From: Candidatus Eiseniibacteriota bacterium
GTDB taxonomy: Bacteria > Eisenbacteria > RBG-16-71-46
DNA: 50,930 nucleotides
Reading direction: 5' to 3'
Assembly (NCBI GenBank): GCA_016215625.1
Contig: JACRIW010000030.1
Location: 1-50,930 of the forward strand
How positions within the stretch are numbered: the first letter of the stretch is position 1; every line of letters begins with the position of its first letter. Of this stretch, positions 1 to 9,003 are shown piece after piece. The notes under the pieces are model-generated. The model saw only the letters and a program-made list of their open reading frames with translations. It had not been told where the DNA came from and ran no database searches. The position numbers were made by a program, and so were the translations under genes.

Positions 1-257
1 CGCAGGCGCACGCGGCGGCGAGCGCCGCACGCAAGGAGCGGATCGAGGGCATTCGGTCTCCGCGGTTCCAGCACTGCCTCGGGGGCGAACGCAGGACCGT
101 CGAGATGTGGACGAGCTGTTGGCCAACGATGTGAAGGCAGTCAACACGTCCCGAGTCGTCGATAAGGCTACCAACCGTTCCCACATGGGGTCCACCCGGA
201 AGGCCGGGAATGGGCCGGGCTTGTTGCACGATTGGCAAAGCTCGTACGGCAAGAAGA
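1..257. other. Window edge, no supportable gene
   Basis: No convincing gene is seen here. The third forward frame is open from the window edge to a TGA at 132-134 and could be the last 43 codons of an upstream gene, but the residues are not diagnostic. The long forward open frame that starts near 107 and runs to 1081 is antisense to the gene at 308-997 and shows no family resemblance. Confidence 0.4.
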
Positions 258-290
258 AACGCCCGGGGTCGGACGGCGACCCCGGGCGTT
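258..290 (-). terminator. Intrinsic terminator of the 308-997 gene
   Basis: A perfect 13-bp inverted repeat (258-270 with 278-290) around a 7-nt loop. Read on the reverse strand it lies 17 bp after the stop codon at 308 and is followed by a T-rich TCTTCTT stretch, the usual form of a Rho-independent terminator. Confidence 0.8.
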
Positions 291-307
291 GCTTTCGAAG
301 CGAACGA

Positions 308-997
308 CTAGCGGACGCGAGCCTTCAGCTGGCCCCACGTCGTGGTGCTCACCGGCGTCGGGTTGACCGACTCGAGGAACAGCACGGCGTCGTCGTAGTC
401 CATGTCCGAGCTGGCGACCGGGGAATCTTCCCAGCACAGCCACCACGAACCCGAGTTGAAGCCGTTGCCGGCGTACGTCAGCGCCTGCGCGGCGCTGCCC
501 GCGTTGCGGACGTCCTGCGAGTAGAACAGGCCGCCGGGACCCGACAGGTAGTAGCCGAAGTTGGTGCGATCGGCGCCGAGGTACGTCGTCGTGCCCTGGA
601 GCGCGGCGTTGGCGTCGAACAGGTTCACCACGACGCGCGTGGGGAAGTTGCGGAACGAAGCCGTCGCGAACCAGCCCGTGGCGGCAGCGCCCGGGAACAC
701 CTGGTAGAGCGCCGGGGAGCCCGCGGCCGCGTTGTAGATGCCGATCGTGTTGCTCGCGGCGTTGCCGGCGAGTTCGATCTGCAGCGAGAACGTGGAGTTG
801 TTCGACACCGTCGTGGACCACGACTGCACGGCGTTCTGGTCGGTGAGCACGTTGATGCTCTCACCCTGGCTGTTGAGGTAGCCCTGCAGCGATCCGCCGC
901 TCACGGCGATCTGCGGGACGCGAAGCGCCGCGAAAGCGGAGCTGGTCAGCGCGACGAGCATCGCGGCGCTGAAGACAAGGGTCGCAACACGCTTCAT
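308..997 (-). CDS. Secreted DUF4114-like protein with C-terminal TWG motif
   Basis: Predicted exported protein of 229 aa. The ATG at 997 is preferred over the longer reading because it has a GGGAGG ribosome site 7 nt upstream and begins a classic signal peptide (MKRVATL, then a hydrophobic stretch ending SSAFA). The mature part is beta-rich. It contains GSWWLCWEDSP followed by DMDYDDAVLFLE, the acidic pattern seen in DUF4114-type domains of surface proteins; that assignment is from memory of the family. The last residues, TTTWGQLKARVR, resemble the end of the otherwise different protein at 47008-47802 and may be a sorting signal (see findings). Function is unknown. It is monocistronic with its own promoter and terminator. 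Confidence 0.75.
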   Translation of the reverse strand: MKRVATLVFSAAMLVALTSSAFAALRVPQIAVSGGSLQGYLNSQGESINVLTDQNAVQSWSTTVSNNSTFSLQIELAGNAASNTIGIYNAAAGSPALYQVFPGAAATGWFATASFRNFPTRVVVNLFDANAALQGTTTYLGADRTNFGYYLSGPGGLFYSQDVRNAGSAAQALTYAGNGFNSGSWWLCWEDSPVASSDMDYDDAVLFLESVNPTPVSTTTWGQLKARVR

Positions 998-1099
998 GAT
1001 TCGGCCTCCCGATTTAATGAGTGGTGGGGCATTGGTCGGCGCGGGGGGCACCGGTCCGTGCAGGTGGATGGATTCCCCTGACCGGACGTCGACTCGAAG

Positions 1100-1127
1100 A
1101 AAATAGCACGGCCGACGAACTTTCCAA
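1100..1127 (-). promoter_or_regulatory. Putative sigma70-type promoter for the 308-997 gene
   Basis: On the reverse strand TTGGAA (1122-1127) and TATTTT (1100-1105) are separated by 16 bp, about 100 nt upstream of the ATG at 997. Position and spacing fit a housekeeping promoter; assigned by eye only. Confidence 0.45.
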
Positions 1128-1168
1128 CGGAAAGAAATGTGTTGGGCGACACTTTTTGTTCAAAATCC

Positions 1169-1196
1169 TTGTCAGCCCCCCCCTCGAACCATCAAT
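1169..1196 (+). promoter_or_regulatory. Possible promoter with C8 tract in the spacer
   Basis: TTGTCA (1169-1174) and ATCAAT (1191-1196) are 16 bp apart, and the spacer contains eight consecutive C (1176-1183). The -10 match is weak. It lies about 145 nt upstream of the gene at 1340 and resembles the arrangement at 47884-47916 on the other strand. Confidence 0.3.
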
Positions 1197-1339
1197 CTCA
1201 TGTGTCGGCAGCGTCCTGGCCCCCCGCCTTCGGCAGGCCTGCGTCCCCCGCGAGGGAGGCGCATGTCTGTTCGAGTCCGTGACTTGCCCCTACTGCGGTT
1301 TCACTTCGTGCTCGACTCGCTTCGCCGCCTGCGGAGGTC

Positions 1340-2182
1340 ATGGTGCCGTTCACGCCCGGCCGACCCGTCCAAAAAAAACTTCTCGCGGCGCTCGCCGTGG
1401 CGCTCCTTTTCTCGAGCGTCGGGCCGCGTTTCGCCTCCGCGGCGATCCAGGTCGCGCTCTCGCCGGCGCTGCAGACGGTCGCGCCCGGCGGCGAGTTCGA
1501 CGTGCGCATCGAGATCCCCTCGTCGGGTTCGGCGTTCAACGCCTATGAAGTGGTGGTGCAGTACGACCCGGCAGCGCTCACGTTCCTGCCGAAGTCCCCG
1601 ACGACGCTCCAGCAGGGCGCGCTCATGCTCGGAGGGTGCGCACCGGCGAGCACGTTTCACCTCTTCACCGCCGGTGGTGACAGCCTGCGTGTGACGAACT
1701 CGCTCCTCTGCAACGGCGGCTCGCTCACCGGGCCGGGCAACCTCTACACGTTGCGCTTCCGTGCGTCGAACACTCCGCAGGTCACCTCCCTGTCCGTGCG
1801 CTTCAAGGAGTTCTTCTCCGCGGGCCTGCTCGTCACGCCCGTCAGCGCGACCGGCTGCCAGGTCGGCATCGGCATTCCGCTCGACGTGCCCGCCCGCGAG
1901 AGTGGTGCGCTGCGCGTGCAGGCCGAGCCGAATCCCGCCTGGGGGAGCGTGCGCCTGACGATCGGCGGTGACGTCGCGGGGCCGCGCGACGTGGATGTGC
2001 TGGACGTCTCGGGGCGCGCGGTGCGACATCTCGCGCGCGGACTGAACGCGCCGTCGGGTGGCACGTCGCTCGTGTGGAACGGCACCACCGACTCCGGCGC
2101 GCGCGTCCCCGCCGGCATCTACCTCGTCCGCGTGCGCAGCGGCGCCGAAACGCGCTTCACCCGCATCGCGTGGCTGCCGTGA
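1340..2182 (+). CDS. Secreted cohesin-like protein with FlgD-type C-terminal domain
   Basis: A 280-aa exported protein. The N-terminus is a signal peptide (KKLLAALAVALLFSS, cleavage near FASA). Residues about 35-180 read as a cohesin-like beta-sandwich, with the typical opening on the pattern VAPGGEFDVRIEI and VVVQYDPAALTF. Residues about 195-280 are a FlgD-type Ig C-terminal domain (EPNPAWG, VDVLDVSGRAV, GIYLVRV) of the kind that serves as a type IX-like sorting domain in FCB bacteria. A GGAGG at 1333-1337 sits very close to the ATG; the GTG at 1343 in the same frame would give better spacing. The stop overlaps the next start (GTGA at 2179-2182), so the two are translationally coupled. No enzymatic motif is seen. 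Confidence 0.75.
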   Translation: MVPFTPGRPVQKKLLAALAVALLFSSVGPRFASAAIQVALSPALQTVAPGGEFDVRIEIPSSGSAFNAYEVVVQYDPAALTFLPKSPTTLQQGALMLGGCAPASTFHLFTAGGDSLRVTNSLLCNGGSLTGPGNLYTLRFRASNTPQVTSLSVRFKEFFSAGLLVTPVSATGCQVGIGIPLDVPARESGALRVQAEPNPAWGSVRLTIGGDVAGPRDVDVLDVSGRAVRHLARGLNAPSGGTSLVWNGTTDSGARVPAGIYLVRVRSGAETRFTRIAWLP

Positions 2183-5100
2183 TCGTCCGCCTCCGCACGT
2201 TCCGGCGCCTCGCCGCGCTCGCCCTCGTCGCGCTGGCCTGCCTGCCCGCGGTCGCGGCGGCGCAGACCGTGCGCACGGACTTCTTCGTCACGAACGGGCA
2301 GGTGAACTCGCAGGTCGTGCGCGACGGCGTGCTCTACGTGGGCGGCTCGTTCTCCCAGGTCGGCGCGGTCACCGGCGCGGGCCTGCCGATGGACTCGACC
2401 ACGGGCCTGCCCGATCCGGGCTTCCCGCGCGTCACCGGCATCGTCTACGCCGCCGAGAGCGACGGCGCCGGCGGCTGGTTCATCGGCGGGCAGTTCACGT
2501 CCGTCGACGGCGTCGCGCGCAACAACCTCGCGCACGTGCTGGCCGATCATTCCGTGGATTCGTGGAACCCGGGCACGAACGGCGCGGTGCGCGCCATGGC
2601 GCTCTCGGGCTCGCAGCTCTTCGTCGGCGGCGACTTCACCGTGCTCGGCTCGACCTCGCGCACGCGCGCGGGCTGCGTGGATGTGACGACCGGCGCCGTG
2701 ACCGCATGGAACCCGAACGCGAACGGCACGGTGCGAGCGCTGCACTTCTCGGCGAGCGGCTGGATGATCGTGGGCGGCCAGTTCACGAACATCGGCGGTC
2801 AGGCGCGAAACCGCATCGCCGAACTCAACCTCACGAACGGCGCCGCGAACACGCTGTGGAACCCGAACGCCAACTCGTCGGTCTTCGCTCTCGAGGTCGT
2901 GGGCAACGTGCTCTACGTCGGCGGACAGTTCACGAGCATCGGCGGCCAGTCGCGAAGCCGGCTCGCGGCGCTCAACCTCACGACGGGCTCGGCGCTGGCG
3001 TGGAATCCTTCGCTGAGCGGCACCGTGAACGCCGTGGTGAGCGACGGCCCGACGATCTACGTGGGCGGCGCGTTCACCACCGTGGGCGCGGTCATGCGCA
3101 ACCGTGTCGCCGCGGTGGACTCGGTCACCGCTCTCGCGACGGCATGGAATCCCAACGCCGGTTCCACCGTGCAGACGCTGTTCCTGTCGGGCGAGTCCGT
3201 CTACGTGGGCGGAGACTTCCTCAGCATCGGCGGGCAGTCGCGCAGCCGCATCGCGCAGCTCGACCGCACGACCGGCCTCGCGACCGCGTGGAATCCGAGC
3301 GCGTTCAACACGGTCCACGTGATCTCGGCCGCGATGCCCGAGGTGTTCGTCGGCGGCGCGTTCACCGCGGTGGGCGGCGTCACGCGCAACAATCTCGCCG
3401 CGGTCGACATGGTCACCGGGCAGGTGACCGCCTGGAATCCGGACGCGAACAACCAGGTCCAGACGCTGCTCGCCGGCCCCGGTTCGTTGTACGCCGGCGG
3501 AAACTTCACGCTCGTGGGCGGGCAGGTGCGCAACAGCATCGCGGCGCTCGACTGGGCGACGGGCGCGCCGACCGCGTGGGACCCGAACGCGAACGGCCAG
3601 GTTTCGGCGCTCGCGCGATCGGGCGCCACGATCTACGCGGGCGGGTTGTTCACCAACATCGGCGGCCAGCCGCGGGCGAACGCCGCCGCGCTCGATTCGA
3701 GCACCGGCCTCGCGCGCGCGTGGGCGCCCGAGCCCGACGACCAGGTCTTCGTGATCGACGCCTCCACGCCGGTCGTGTATCTCGGCGGAAGCTTTCTCTC
3801 GGCGGGCGGCCAGGCGCGCACGTTCCTCGCGGCGGTGGACAGCGCCAGCGGTCTCGCCACGAGCTGGAACCCGAACGCCGACGGCACGGTGCGCGCGATC
3901 ACCGCGACCTGCGACCGCGTCTACGTCGGCGGCTTCTTCACTTCGATCGGCGGCGCCACGCGCAATCGTCTCGCGGCGCTGAATCCTTCGACGGCCGCGG
4001 CGCTCGCGTGGGACCCGAACGCCGACGGTCCCGTCTTCGCGCTCACCACCGCGCCTGGCGCCGTCTACGTGGGCGGCGTGCTCACCTCGGTCGGCGGCCA
4101 GTCGCGCAGCCGCGCCGCGGCCGTGCATCCGGTCACGGGGGCGGTCACGTCGTGGAACCCGTCGCCGAACGGCACCGTGCGCACGATCGCCGTCGGGCCT
4201 TCGGACGTGGCGCTCGGTGGCGCCTTCACGGGTCTCGGCGCCGTCGCGTCCGGCAACCTCGCGGCCGTCTCGCCCGACGTCACGATCTCCTGCCCGGTCT
4301 TCGCCCTCGGGCCGGCGCTCACGCCGCAGGGCGTGGTCTCGACCGCGTACTCGCTCGTGCAGACGGTCTCGGGTGGAACCGCGCCCTACTGCTGGAGCAT
4401 CGCTTCGGGCGCGCTGCCCGGCGGGCTCGTGCTCGACGGCTCGACCGGCGCGATCTCGGGAGCGCCCACGGCGGCGGGCGTGAGCAACGTCACGTTCGTC
4501 GTGCGCGACGTCAACGGCTGCACGGGCACGGTGACGCGTTCGTTCGTGATCGCGAACGAGCCCGCCGTGACCGCGGTCGTGCCGCAGGCGAGCGGGCTGT
4601 GCCTCAATCCCGCGGCCACCTGCGTCGCGATGCCCTTCACGCTCACGCGCGGTGAGTCCACGCCGCTTCGCGACGTGACCGTCACGTTCCACATCGAAGG
4701 CGCCAAACTCGCGCTGTGCGCCCCGGGGCCGGTGAGCGCCAGCTTCCACGCCGGCAACTGGGCCGCGGGCTTCCCGAACATGTCGTTCTCGGCCGTCTCG
4801 AACGGCGGCGGTTCGTTCACCGTGCGCCAGGCCATCTCGAGCGGCGCCTGCGGACCGACCACGGGCGGCACGCTCTTCACCGTGGACCTCAAGTCGCTCG
4901 GCTTCGACGGCACCGCGAGCGTCACGCTCGACGAAGTCGTCGTGCTCGCCTGCAGCGGCACGCCGCTCGCGGTGGATCTCGGCTCGCCCGGCGTGATCAC
5001 TGGTTCGACCACGCCGATCGTCGTCTCGCCCACGTCGTTGCCGAACACGCTCACGGGCGTCGCGTACACGCACACGATCAGCGCGGCGCCGTCGTCGCCC

Positions 5101-8100
5101 GGCACGACGTTCGCCGTCACCGCGGGCACGCTGCCTCCGGGACTCACGCTCTCGAGCGCGGGCGCCCTGAGCGGCGCGATCACCGCGGCGGGCACCGACA
5201 CGTTCACGATCACCGCGACCGATGCGGGCGGCTGCACGGGTTCGCGGCAGTACATCGTCACCGCGGACTGCCCCGCGATCGCGGTGGCGCCGGCCACGCT
5301 TCCGGACGGCGCCGTGGGTTCCGCCTACTCGTACACGCTGTCGGCGACCGCCGGCACGGCGCCCTTCGCGTTCTCGGTGGTCTCGGGCGCGCTGCCCTCG
5401 GGGCTCACGCTTTCCGCGGGCGGCGTGCTTTCGGGCACCCCCGACGCCGCGGGTCAGTCGCTCTTCCGCGTCGGCGTCACGGACACGACCGGTTGTTCGG
5501 CCAAGCTCGACTACGTCTTCGACGTGTTCCCCGTCGCGCCCGTCTCGACCATCGCCGCCGCGCCGGGACCGATCGCGATCTCGAGCGCGAACCCGTGCGT
5601 GACCGTGCCCGTCGTGTACACGCGCGGTGAGTCCGCGCCGGTGCGCGGCGTGAAGGTCACGCTGCAGCTCGATCCCGCGATGCTGCAGCTGTGCACGCCC
5701 GCGCATCCCGAGTCGAGCATCACGCTCGGCTCGTGGGCGGACGGCTTCCCGAACACGATCCTGCAGGTGCTCGCGCTGGGTGGCGGCGCCTACCAGGTGG
5801 ACCTCGTCACGCTCGGCCTGCCGTGTGGCATCACCACCGGCGGCACGCTGTTCGACGTGCACGTCGCCGCGGCCGGTCCCGACGGTGACGCGCTCATCGG
5901 CGTGACCGCCGTGAAGTCGCGCGACTGCGACAACACGCCCGTGCCCGTCATGGCCGGCCCGCAGGACACCGTGCGCGTGCAGTACGCGCCGCTCGCGATC
6001 GCGCCCGCCACGCTCCCGAACGCGCTCGCGGGCGTGGCCTATTCGCAGTCGCTCACCGCGTCCGGCGGCATCGGTCCCTACACGTTCTCGATCGTCGCGG
6101 GCGCGCTGCCCGCCGGGCTCACGCTCGACGCCGCCGGACTGCTTTCGGGCGTCGCGACCGTGACGGGCTCGTTCTCGTTCACCGCGGGCGCGTCCGACGC
6201 GGGCGGCGTGCCCGGCACGCGCGCGTACACGCTGTCGGTCGCGTGTTCGCCGATTTCCGTGACGCCGTCCTCGCTGCCGGTCGCGCAGGTCGGCGTGCCG
6301 TACTCGCAGACGCTCGCCGCCACGAGCGCGCTCACGCCCGTCACCTGGAGCATCACCTCGGGCGCGCTGCCCTCGGGCCTCACGCTGTCGCCTTCGACCG
6401 GCGAGATCGCGGGTACTCCGCTCGCGGCGGGCTTCGCGTCGTTCACCGCGACCGCGACCGACCCGGCCGGCTGCACGGGCTCCGAGAGCTACGGCCTTTC
6501 GGTGTTCGTCGATCCCGCCGCGTCGAACGTCGCCGCACGCACGAACGGCCTGTGCCTGTCGTCCGTGCATCCGGCGGTCTCGGTGCCCTTCCGTCTCACG
6601 CGCGGCGAGACCGCGCAGGCGCGCGGCGCGAGCGTGACGTTCACGCTCGAGACCTCGCTGCTCGAACTCGTCACGCCCGGCTCGCCCGCGAGCAGCATCC
6701 ACGCCGGTTCGTGGCTGCTCACGTACGGCAACCGCACGTTCTCGGTCGTGGACAACGGCGGCGGCTCGTACACCGTGAACTACGCGCTCACCGGCGCGCC
6801 GTGCGGCCCCGACACGGGTGGCGTGCTCTTCACCGTGGACGTGCAGGCGGCCGCGGGCGACGGCATCGGCCACCTGACCGTGACCAGCGTGAACGCGTGG
6901 GACTGCGCGGGCCTTCCGCTGCCCGTCGTGCCCGGCGCGATCGCCGCGCTCGCGGTGAGCCACACGGCGCCGCCCGCGATCCAGAACCTCGTCGCCACGC
7001 AGGTGGCGAACGGCAACGACGGCTCCGGCCGCACCGGCATCACGGTCACCTGGAGCACGGCCGAAGCCGGCCGCGTCGCGCTCTACCGCGCGCCGTTCGG
7101 CACGTGGCCCGAGTACGACGACGACGGCGGCGTCACGCCGGACTCGTCGCTCGCACCGTCCGCGCCGTGGGCGCTCGTGAGCGCGAACGCGGTTTCCGGC
7201 ATCGTGGACCATCCGCCGGTGCGCGGCTTCTGGCACTACGTCGCGTTCTTCACCGACTCGTGCGGCAACACGTCGGCGGTCTCGAACCTTTCGCGCGGCG
7301 CGCTCGACTACCACCTCGGCGACGTCTCGAATCGCGTGACCGCGGGCGCAGGTGACAACCGCGTCGCGCTCGAGGACGTTTCGCTGCTCGGCGCGCACTA
7401 CGGCATCTCGGGCGCGACGCTCGTGACCGACGGCGTCGCCTACCTCGACGTGGGCCCGACGACCGACGGCCTGCCGACGTCTCGCCCGCTCACCGACAAC
7501 GTGATCGACTTCGAGGACCTGCTGATGTTCGCGCTCGACTTCCGCGCGGTGTCCGCGCCGCAGGACGGCGCGCGTCCCGCCGGGGCGGCTTCGGCGAGCG
7601 AGGTGTTCGCGGTCGAGGCGCCGTCGTTGGTCGAGGCGGGGCAGACGTTCGAGGCCGCGCTCACGCTCGAAGCGGGCGGCGGCATGCAGGGCTTCTCCGC
7701 CGGGCTCCTCTGGAATCCGGAAGTGGTCACACCGCTCGCGACGGTGAGCCGCGGCTTCGTCGAGGGCCAGGGCGGCGTGCTCTTCTCGCCGAAGCCCGGC
7801 CGCGTGGACGCCGCGCTGCTCGGCCGCCGCGCGAGCGGAGTGGAGGGTTCGGGCGAAGTCGCCCGCGTGCGCTTCAAGGCGCTGCGCGAGGGCGATCCCG
7901 GCATCCGCTGCGCCGACGTCGTGGCGCGCGACGCGAACAACCGCACGATCGAGCCTGCGCGTCTCGCGCGCGAGGTGCGCGAACTCGTGCCCGGGCGCAC
8001 GGCGCTGCTCGCGCCGGCGCCGAACCCGGCGCGCGGTGCGTCGCTGCTGTCGTTCGCGCTCGCACGCTCGGGCCCCGTGGACCTGTCGCTCTACGGCGTG

Positions 8101-8271
8101 GACGGTCGCCGCGTGGCCACGCTCGCGCACGGCACGTATGCTGCCGGCATGCACCACATCGACTGGCGTGGCGACTCCGGCGGGCGCGGCACCGTGGCGC
8201 CCGGCGTGTACTGGCTGCGGCTCGAGACGAGCGGCGAGAAGTTCACGCGCCGGCTCGTGGTGCTCCGTTGA
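2179..8271 (+). CDS. Giant secreted multidomain protein: delta-60 repeats, Ig, cohesin, dockerin-like
   Basis: A 2030-aa exported protein. The GTG at 2179 overlaps the preceding stop and begins a good signal peptide (RLAALALVALACLPAVAAA). Order of parts: residues 45-700, fourteen copies of a 46-50-aa repeat (LYVGGQFTSIGGQ..., AWNPNANGTV) matching the delta-60/DUF5122 propeller repeat; five putative-Ig modules (GALPxGLTL...SGxP); three cohesin-like modules interleaved with them (VPFxLTRGE...GGTLFxVD); a fibronectin-III-like stretch (about 1595-1705); a dockerin/EF-hand-like block (about 1710-1790: GDVS, DNRVALEDVSLLGAHYG, DNVIDFEDLL); another cohesin-like domain; and a FlgD-type C-terminal domain with PNPARG and GVYWLRL. 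Likely a surface or extracellular architectural or adhesive protein. The following lipoprotein start overlaps its stop by one base. Confidence 0.8.
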   Translation: MIVRLRTFRRLAALALVALACLPAVAAAQTVRTDFFVTNGQVNSQVVRDGVLYVGGSFSQVGAVTGAGLPMDSTTGLPDPGFPRVTGIVYAAESDGAGGWFIGGQFTSVDGVARNNLAHVLADHSVDSWNPGTNGAVRAMALSGSQLFVGGDFTVLGSTSRTRAGCVDVTTGAVTAWNPNANGTVRALHFSASGWMIVGGQFTNIGGQARNRIAELNLTNGAANTLWNPNANSSVFALEVVGNVLYVGGQFTSIGGQSRSRLAALNLTTGSALAWNPSLSGTVNAVVSDGPTIYVGGAFTTVGAVMRNRVAAVDSVTALATAWNPNAGSTVQTLFLSGESVYVGGDFLSIGGQSRSRIAQLDRTTGLATAWNPSAFNTVHVISAAMPEVFVGGAFTAVGGVTRNNLAAVDMVTGQVTAWNPDANNQVQTLLAGPGSLYAGGNFTLVGGQVRNSIAALDWATGAPTAWDPNANGQVSALARSGATIYAGGLFTNIGGQPRANAAALDSSTGLARAWAPEPDDQVFVIDASTPVVYLGGSFLSAGGQARTFLAAVDSASGLATSWNPNADGTVRAITATCDRVYVGGFFTSIGGATRNRLAALNPSTAAALAWDPNADGPVFALTTAPGAVYVGGVLTSVGGQSRSRAAAVHPVTGAVTSWNPSPNGTVRTIAVGPSDVALGGAFTGLGAVASGNLAAVSPDVTISCPVFALGPALTPQGVVSTAYSLVQTVSGGTAPYCWSIASGALPGGLVLDGSTGAISGAPTAAGVSNVTFVVRDVNGCTGTVTRSFVIANEPAVTAVVPQASGLCLNPAATCVAMPFTLTRGESTPLRDVTVTFHIEGAKLALCAPGPVSASFHAGNWAAGFPNMSFSAVSNGGGSFTVRQAISSGACGPTTGGTLFTVDLKSLGFDGTASVTLDEVVVLACSGTPLAVDLGSPGVITGSTTPIVVSPTSLPNTLTGVAYTHTISAAPSSPGTTFAVTAGTLPPGLTLSSAGALSGAITAAGTDTFTITATDAGGCTGSRQYIVTADCPAIAVAPATLPDGAVGSAYSYTLSATAGTAPFAFSVVSGALPSGLTLSAGGVLSGTPDAAGQSLFRVGVTDTTGCSAKLDYVFDVFPVAPVSTIAAAPGPIAISSANPCVTVPVVYTRGESAPVRGVKVTLQLDPAMLQLCTPAHPESSITLGSWADGFPNTILQVLALGGGAYQVDLVTLGLPCGITTGGTLFDVHVAAAGPDGDALIGVTAVKSRDCDNTPVPVMAGPQDTVRVQYAPLAIAPATLPNALAGVAYSQSLTASGGIGPYTFSIVAGALPAGLTLDAAGLLSGVATVTGSFSFTAGASDAGGVPGTRAYTLSVACSPISVTPSSLPVAQVGVPYSQTLAATSALTPVTWSITSGALPSGLTLSPSTGEIAGTPLAAGFASFTATATDPAGCTGSESYGLSVFVDPAASNVAARTNGLCLSSVHPAVSVPFRLTRGETAQARGASVTFTLETSLLELVTPGSPASSIHAGSWLLTYGNRTFSVVDNGGGSYTVNYALTGAPCGPDTGGVLFTVDVQAAAGDGIGHLTVTSVNAWDCAGLPLPVVPGAIAALAVSHTAPPAIQNLVATQVANGNDGSGRTGITVTWSTAEAGRVALYRAPFGTWPEYDDDGGVTPDSSLAPSAPWALVSANAVSGIVDHPPVRGFWHYVAFFTDSCGNTSAVSNLSRGALDYHLGDVSNRVTAGAGDNRVALEDVSLLGAHYGISGATLVTDGVAYLDVGPTTDGLPTSRPLTDNVIDFEDLLMFALDFRAVSAPQDGARPAGAASASEVFAVEAPSLVEAGQTFEAALTLEAGGGMQGFSAGLLWNPEVVTPLATVSRGFVEGQGGVLFSPKPGRVDAALLGRRASGVEGSGEVARVRFKALREGDPGIRCADVVARDANNRTIEPARLAREVRELVPGRTALLAPAPNPARGASLLSFALARSGPVDLSLYGVDGRRVATLAHGTYAAGMHHIDWRGDSGGRGTVAPGVYWLRLETSGEKFTRRLVVLR
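2310..4290 (+). repeat. Fourteen-copy coding repeat (delta-60/DUF5122 type)
   Basis: In-frame tandem repeats of roughly 140-150 nt encode the core (V/L)YVGG(Q/A/D)FTxxGG followed by xxRNRLAAL, TTGxATAWNPNANGTVxAL. I count fourteen YVGGxF-type cores between about 2330 and 4235. Fourteen copies could fold as two seven-bladed propellers; that is inference. Confidence 0.75.
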
Positions 8272-8897
8272 TGCAGCGCGCGCCGCTCGCGGGCGGCTTG
8301 CTCGTACTGCTCACTCTGGTCGCGCTCGGCGCCGCATGCGCGGGAGCGCCGCAGGCGCCGCAGGCTCCGCAGGGTGCGCGCGCGGAAAAGCCGCCGGCCC
8401 TGATTCCTTCGCCGCAGCCGGTGCCCGGACAGACGCCGCACCTCATGGACTTCATGGATCCGCCGGGCACGAAGCAGGTGCTCCGGCCGTTCATGCTCCA
8501 CGCCGACCTGTGGACCAACGGCATCGACCAGCGCGCGAAGCTCGACACGGTCGTCTACGCGCTCGAGAACGGCGCGCGCACCTGCCGCGTGACGAACGCC
8601 GACAGCCTGTGGGCCGTGGACTACACGTGGATCTATCCGCACAGCGTGTTTCCCGAGCGGTGGTACGACGCCCGGCAGCTGCTCGCGGCGGCGGACTCCC
8701 TCCGGGTACCGGACGACGCGGTGATCCAGTTCACGTTCGGCACGTGCCGCATCGGCGTGCGCGCAGCCACTTACGAGCAGGCGCGCGCCGAAGCGCTGCG
8801 GCTGTGGCCCGAGGACATTCCCGTGCGGCTCGCCGGGCGGCTCAAGCTCAAGGTGGATCGCGCCAAGAAGGCGCTCCGGGGCGAGCCGGCCGAGTAA
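8271..8897 (+). CDS. Predicted lipoprotein of unknown function
   Basis: A 208-aa protein. The ATG at 8271 shares its A with the TGA of the giant gene, so it is the third member of a coupled operon. The N-terminus is a lipoprotein signal: two charged residues at most, hydrophobic GGLLVLLTLVALG, then a lipobox LGAAC with the Cys near residue 22. It is followed by a Pro/Ala/Gln-rich linker (APQAPQAPQG) that would hold the domain away from the membrane. The C-terminal domain (about 55-200) contains aromatic-rich WTNGIDQ, DYTWIYPHSVFPERW and a KLKLKVDRAKKAL helix. I do not recognise the family. Its coupling to two surface proteins suggests an envelope-side role with them. Confidence 0.7.
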   Translation: MQRAPLAGGLLVLLTLVALGAACAGAPQAPQAPQGARAEKPPALIPSPQPVPGQTPHLMDFMDPPGTKQVLRPFMLHADLWTNGIDQRAKLDTVVYALENGARTCRVTNADSLWAVDYTWIYPHSVFPERWYDARQLLAAADSLRVPDDAVIQFTFGTCRIGVRAATYEQARAEALRLWPEDIPVRLAGRLKLKVDRAKKALRGEPAE

Positions 8898-8946
8898 CCA
8901 TGGCCCGCCGCGGCCCACCTCGCCGCCGGAGCCCGCACGACTCCTG

Positions 8947-8975
8947 TTGGAGTGCTGCCGCCGCCGCCGTATCCT
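8947..8975 (+). promoter_or_regulatory. Putative promoter of the debranching enzyme gene
   Basis: TTGGAG (8947-8952), 17 bp, TATCCT (8970-8975), 28 bp upstream of the ATG at 9004. A good ribosome site (GGAGG near 8993-8998) follows. Confidence 0.5.
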
Positions 8976-9003
8976 GCCGCCGTCCCCCTCGGCGGAGGTA
9001 ATC

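Larger units (their letters stand above)
998..1339. other. Divergent intergenic region
   Basis: 342 bp between two divergently transcribed secreted-protein genes. It holds the reverse promoter at 1100-1127 and a possible forward promoter with a C8 tract at 1169-1196. No RNA gene or convincing small ORF was seen; a CPYCG-containing reading through 1285-1300 has no supported start and is probably chance. Confidence 0.5.

Noticed and set aside
1285-1300. CPYCG zinc-ribbon-like motif in a forward reading (1021-1548)
   Set aside because: No supported start or ribosome site, no second Cys pair at the right distance, and it overlaps the real gene at 1340.
2310-4290. Regular repeats considered as a CRISPR array or mobile repeat
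   Set aside because: The 140-150-bp periodicity is in-frame protein repeat with degenerate DNA, not identical short repeats with unique spacers.
2119-8157. A 2012-codon open frame on the reverse strand opposite the giant gene
   Set aside because: It is an antisense shadow caused by high third-position GC: Arg/His/Ala-rich, no signal peptide, no recognisable domain, while the forward frame has clear domains.
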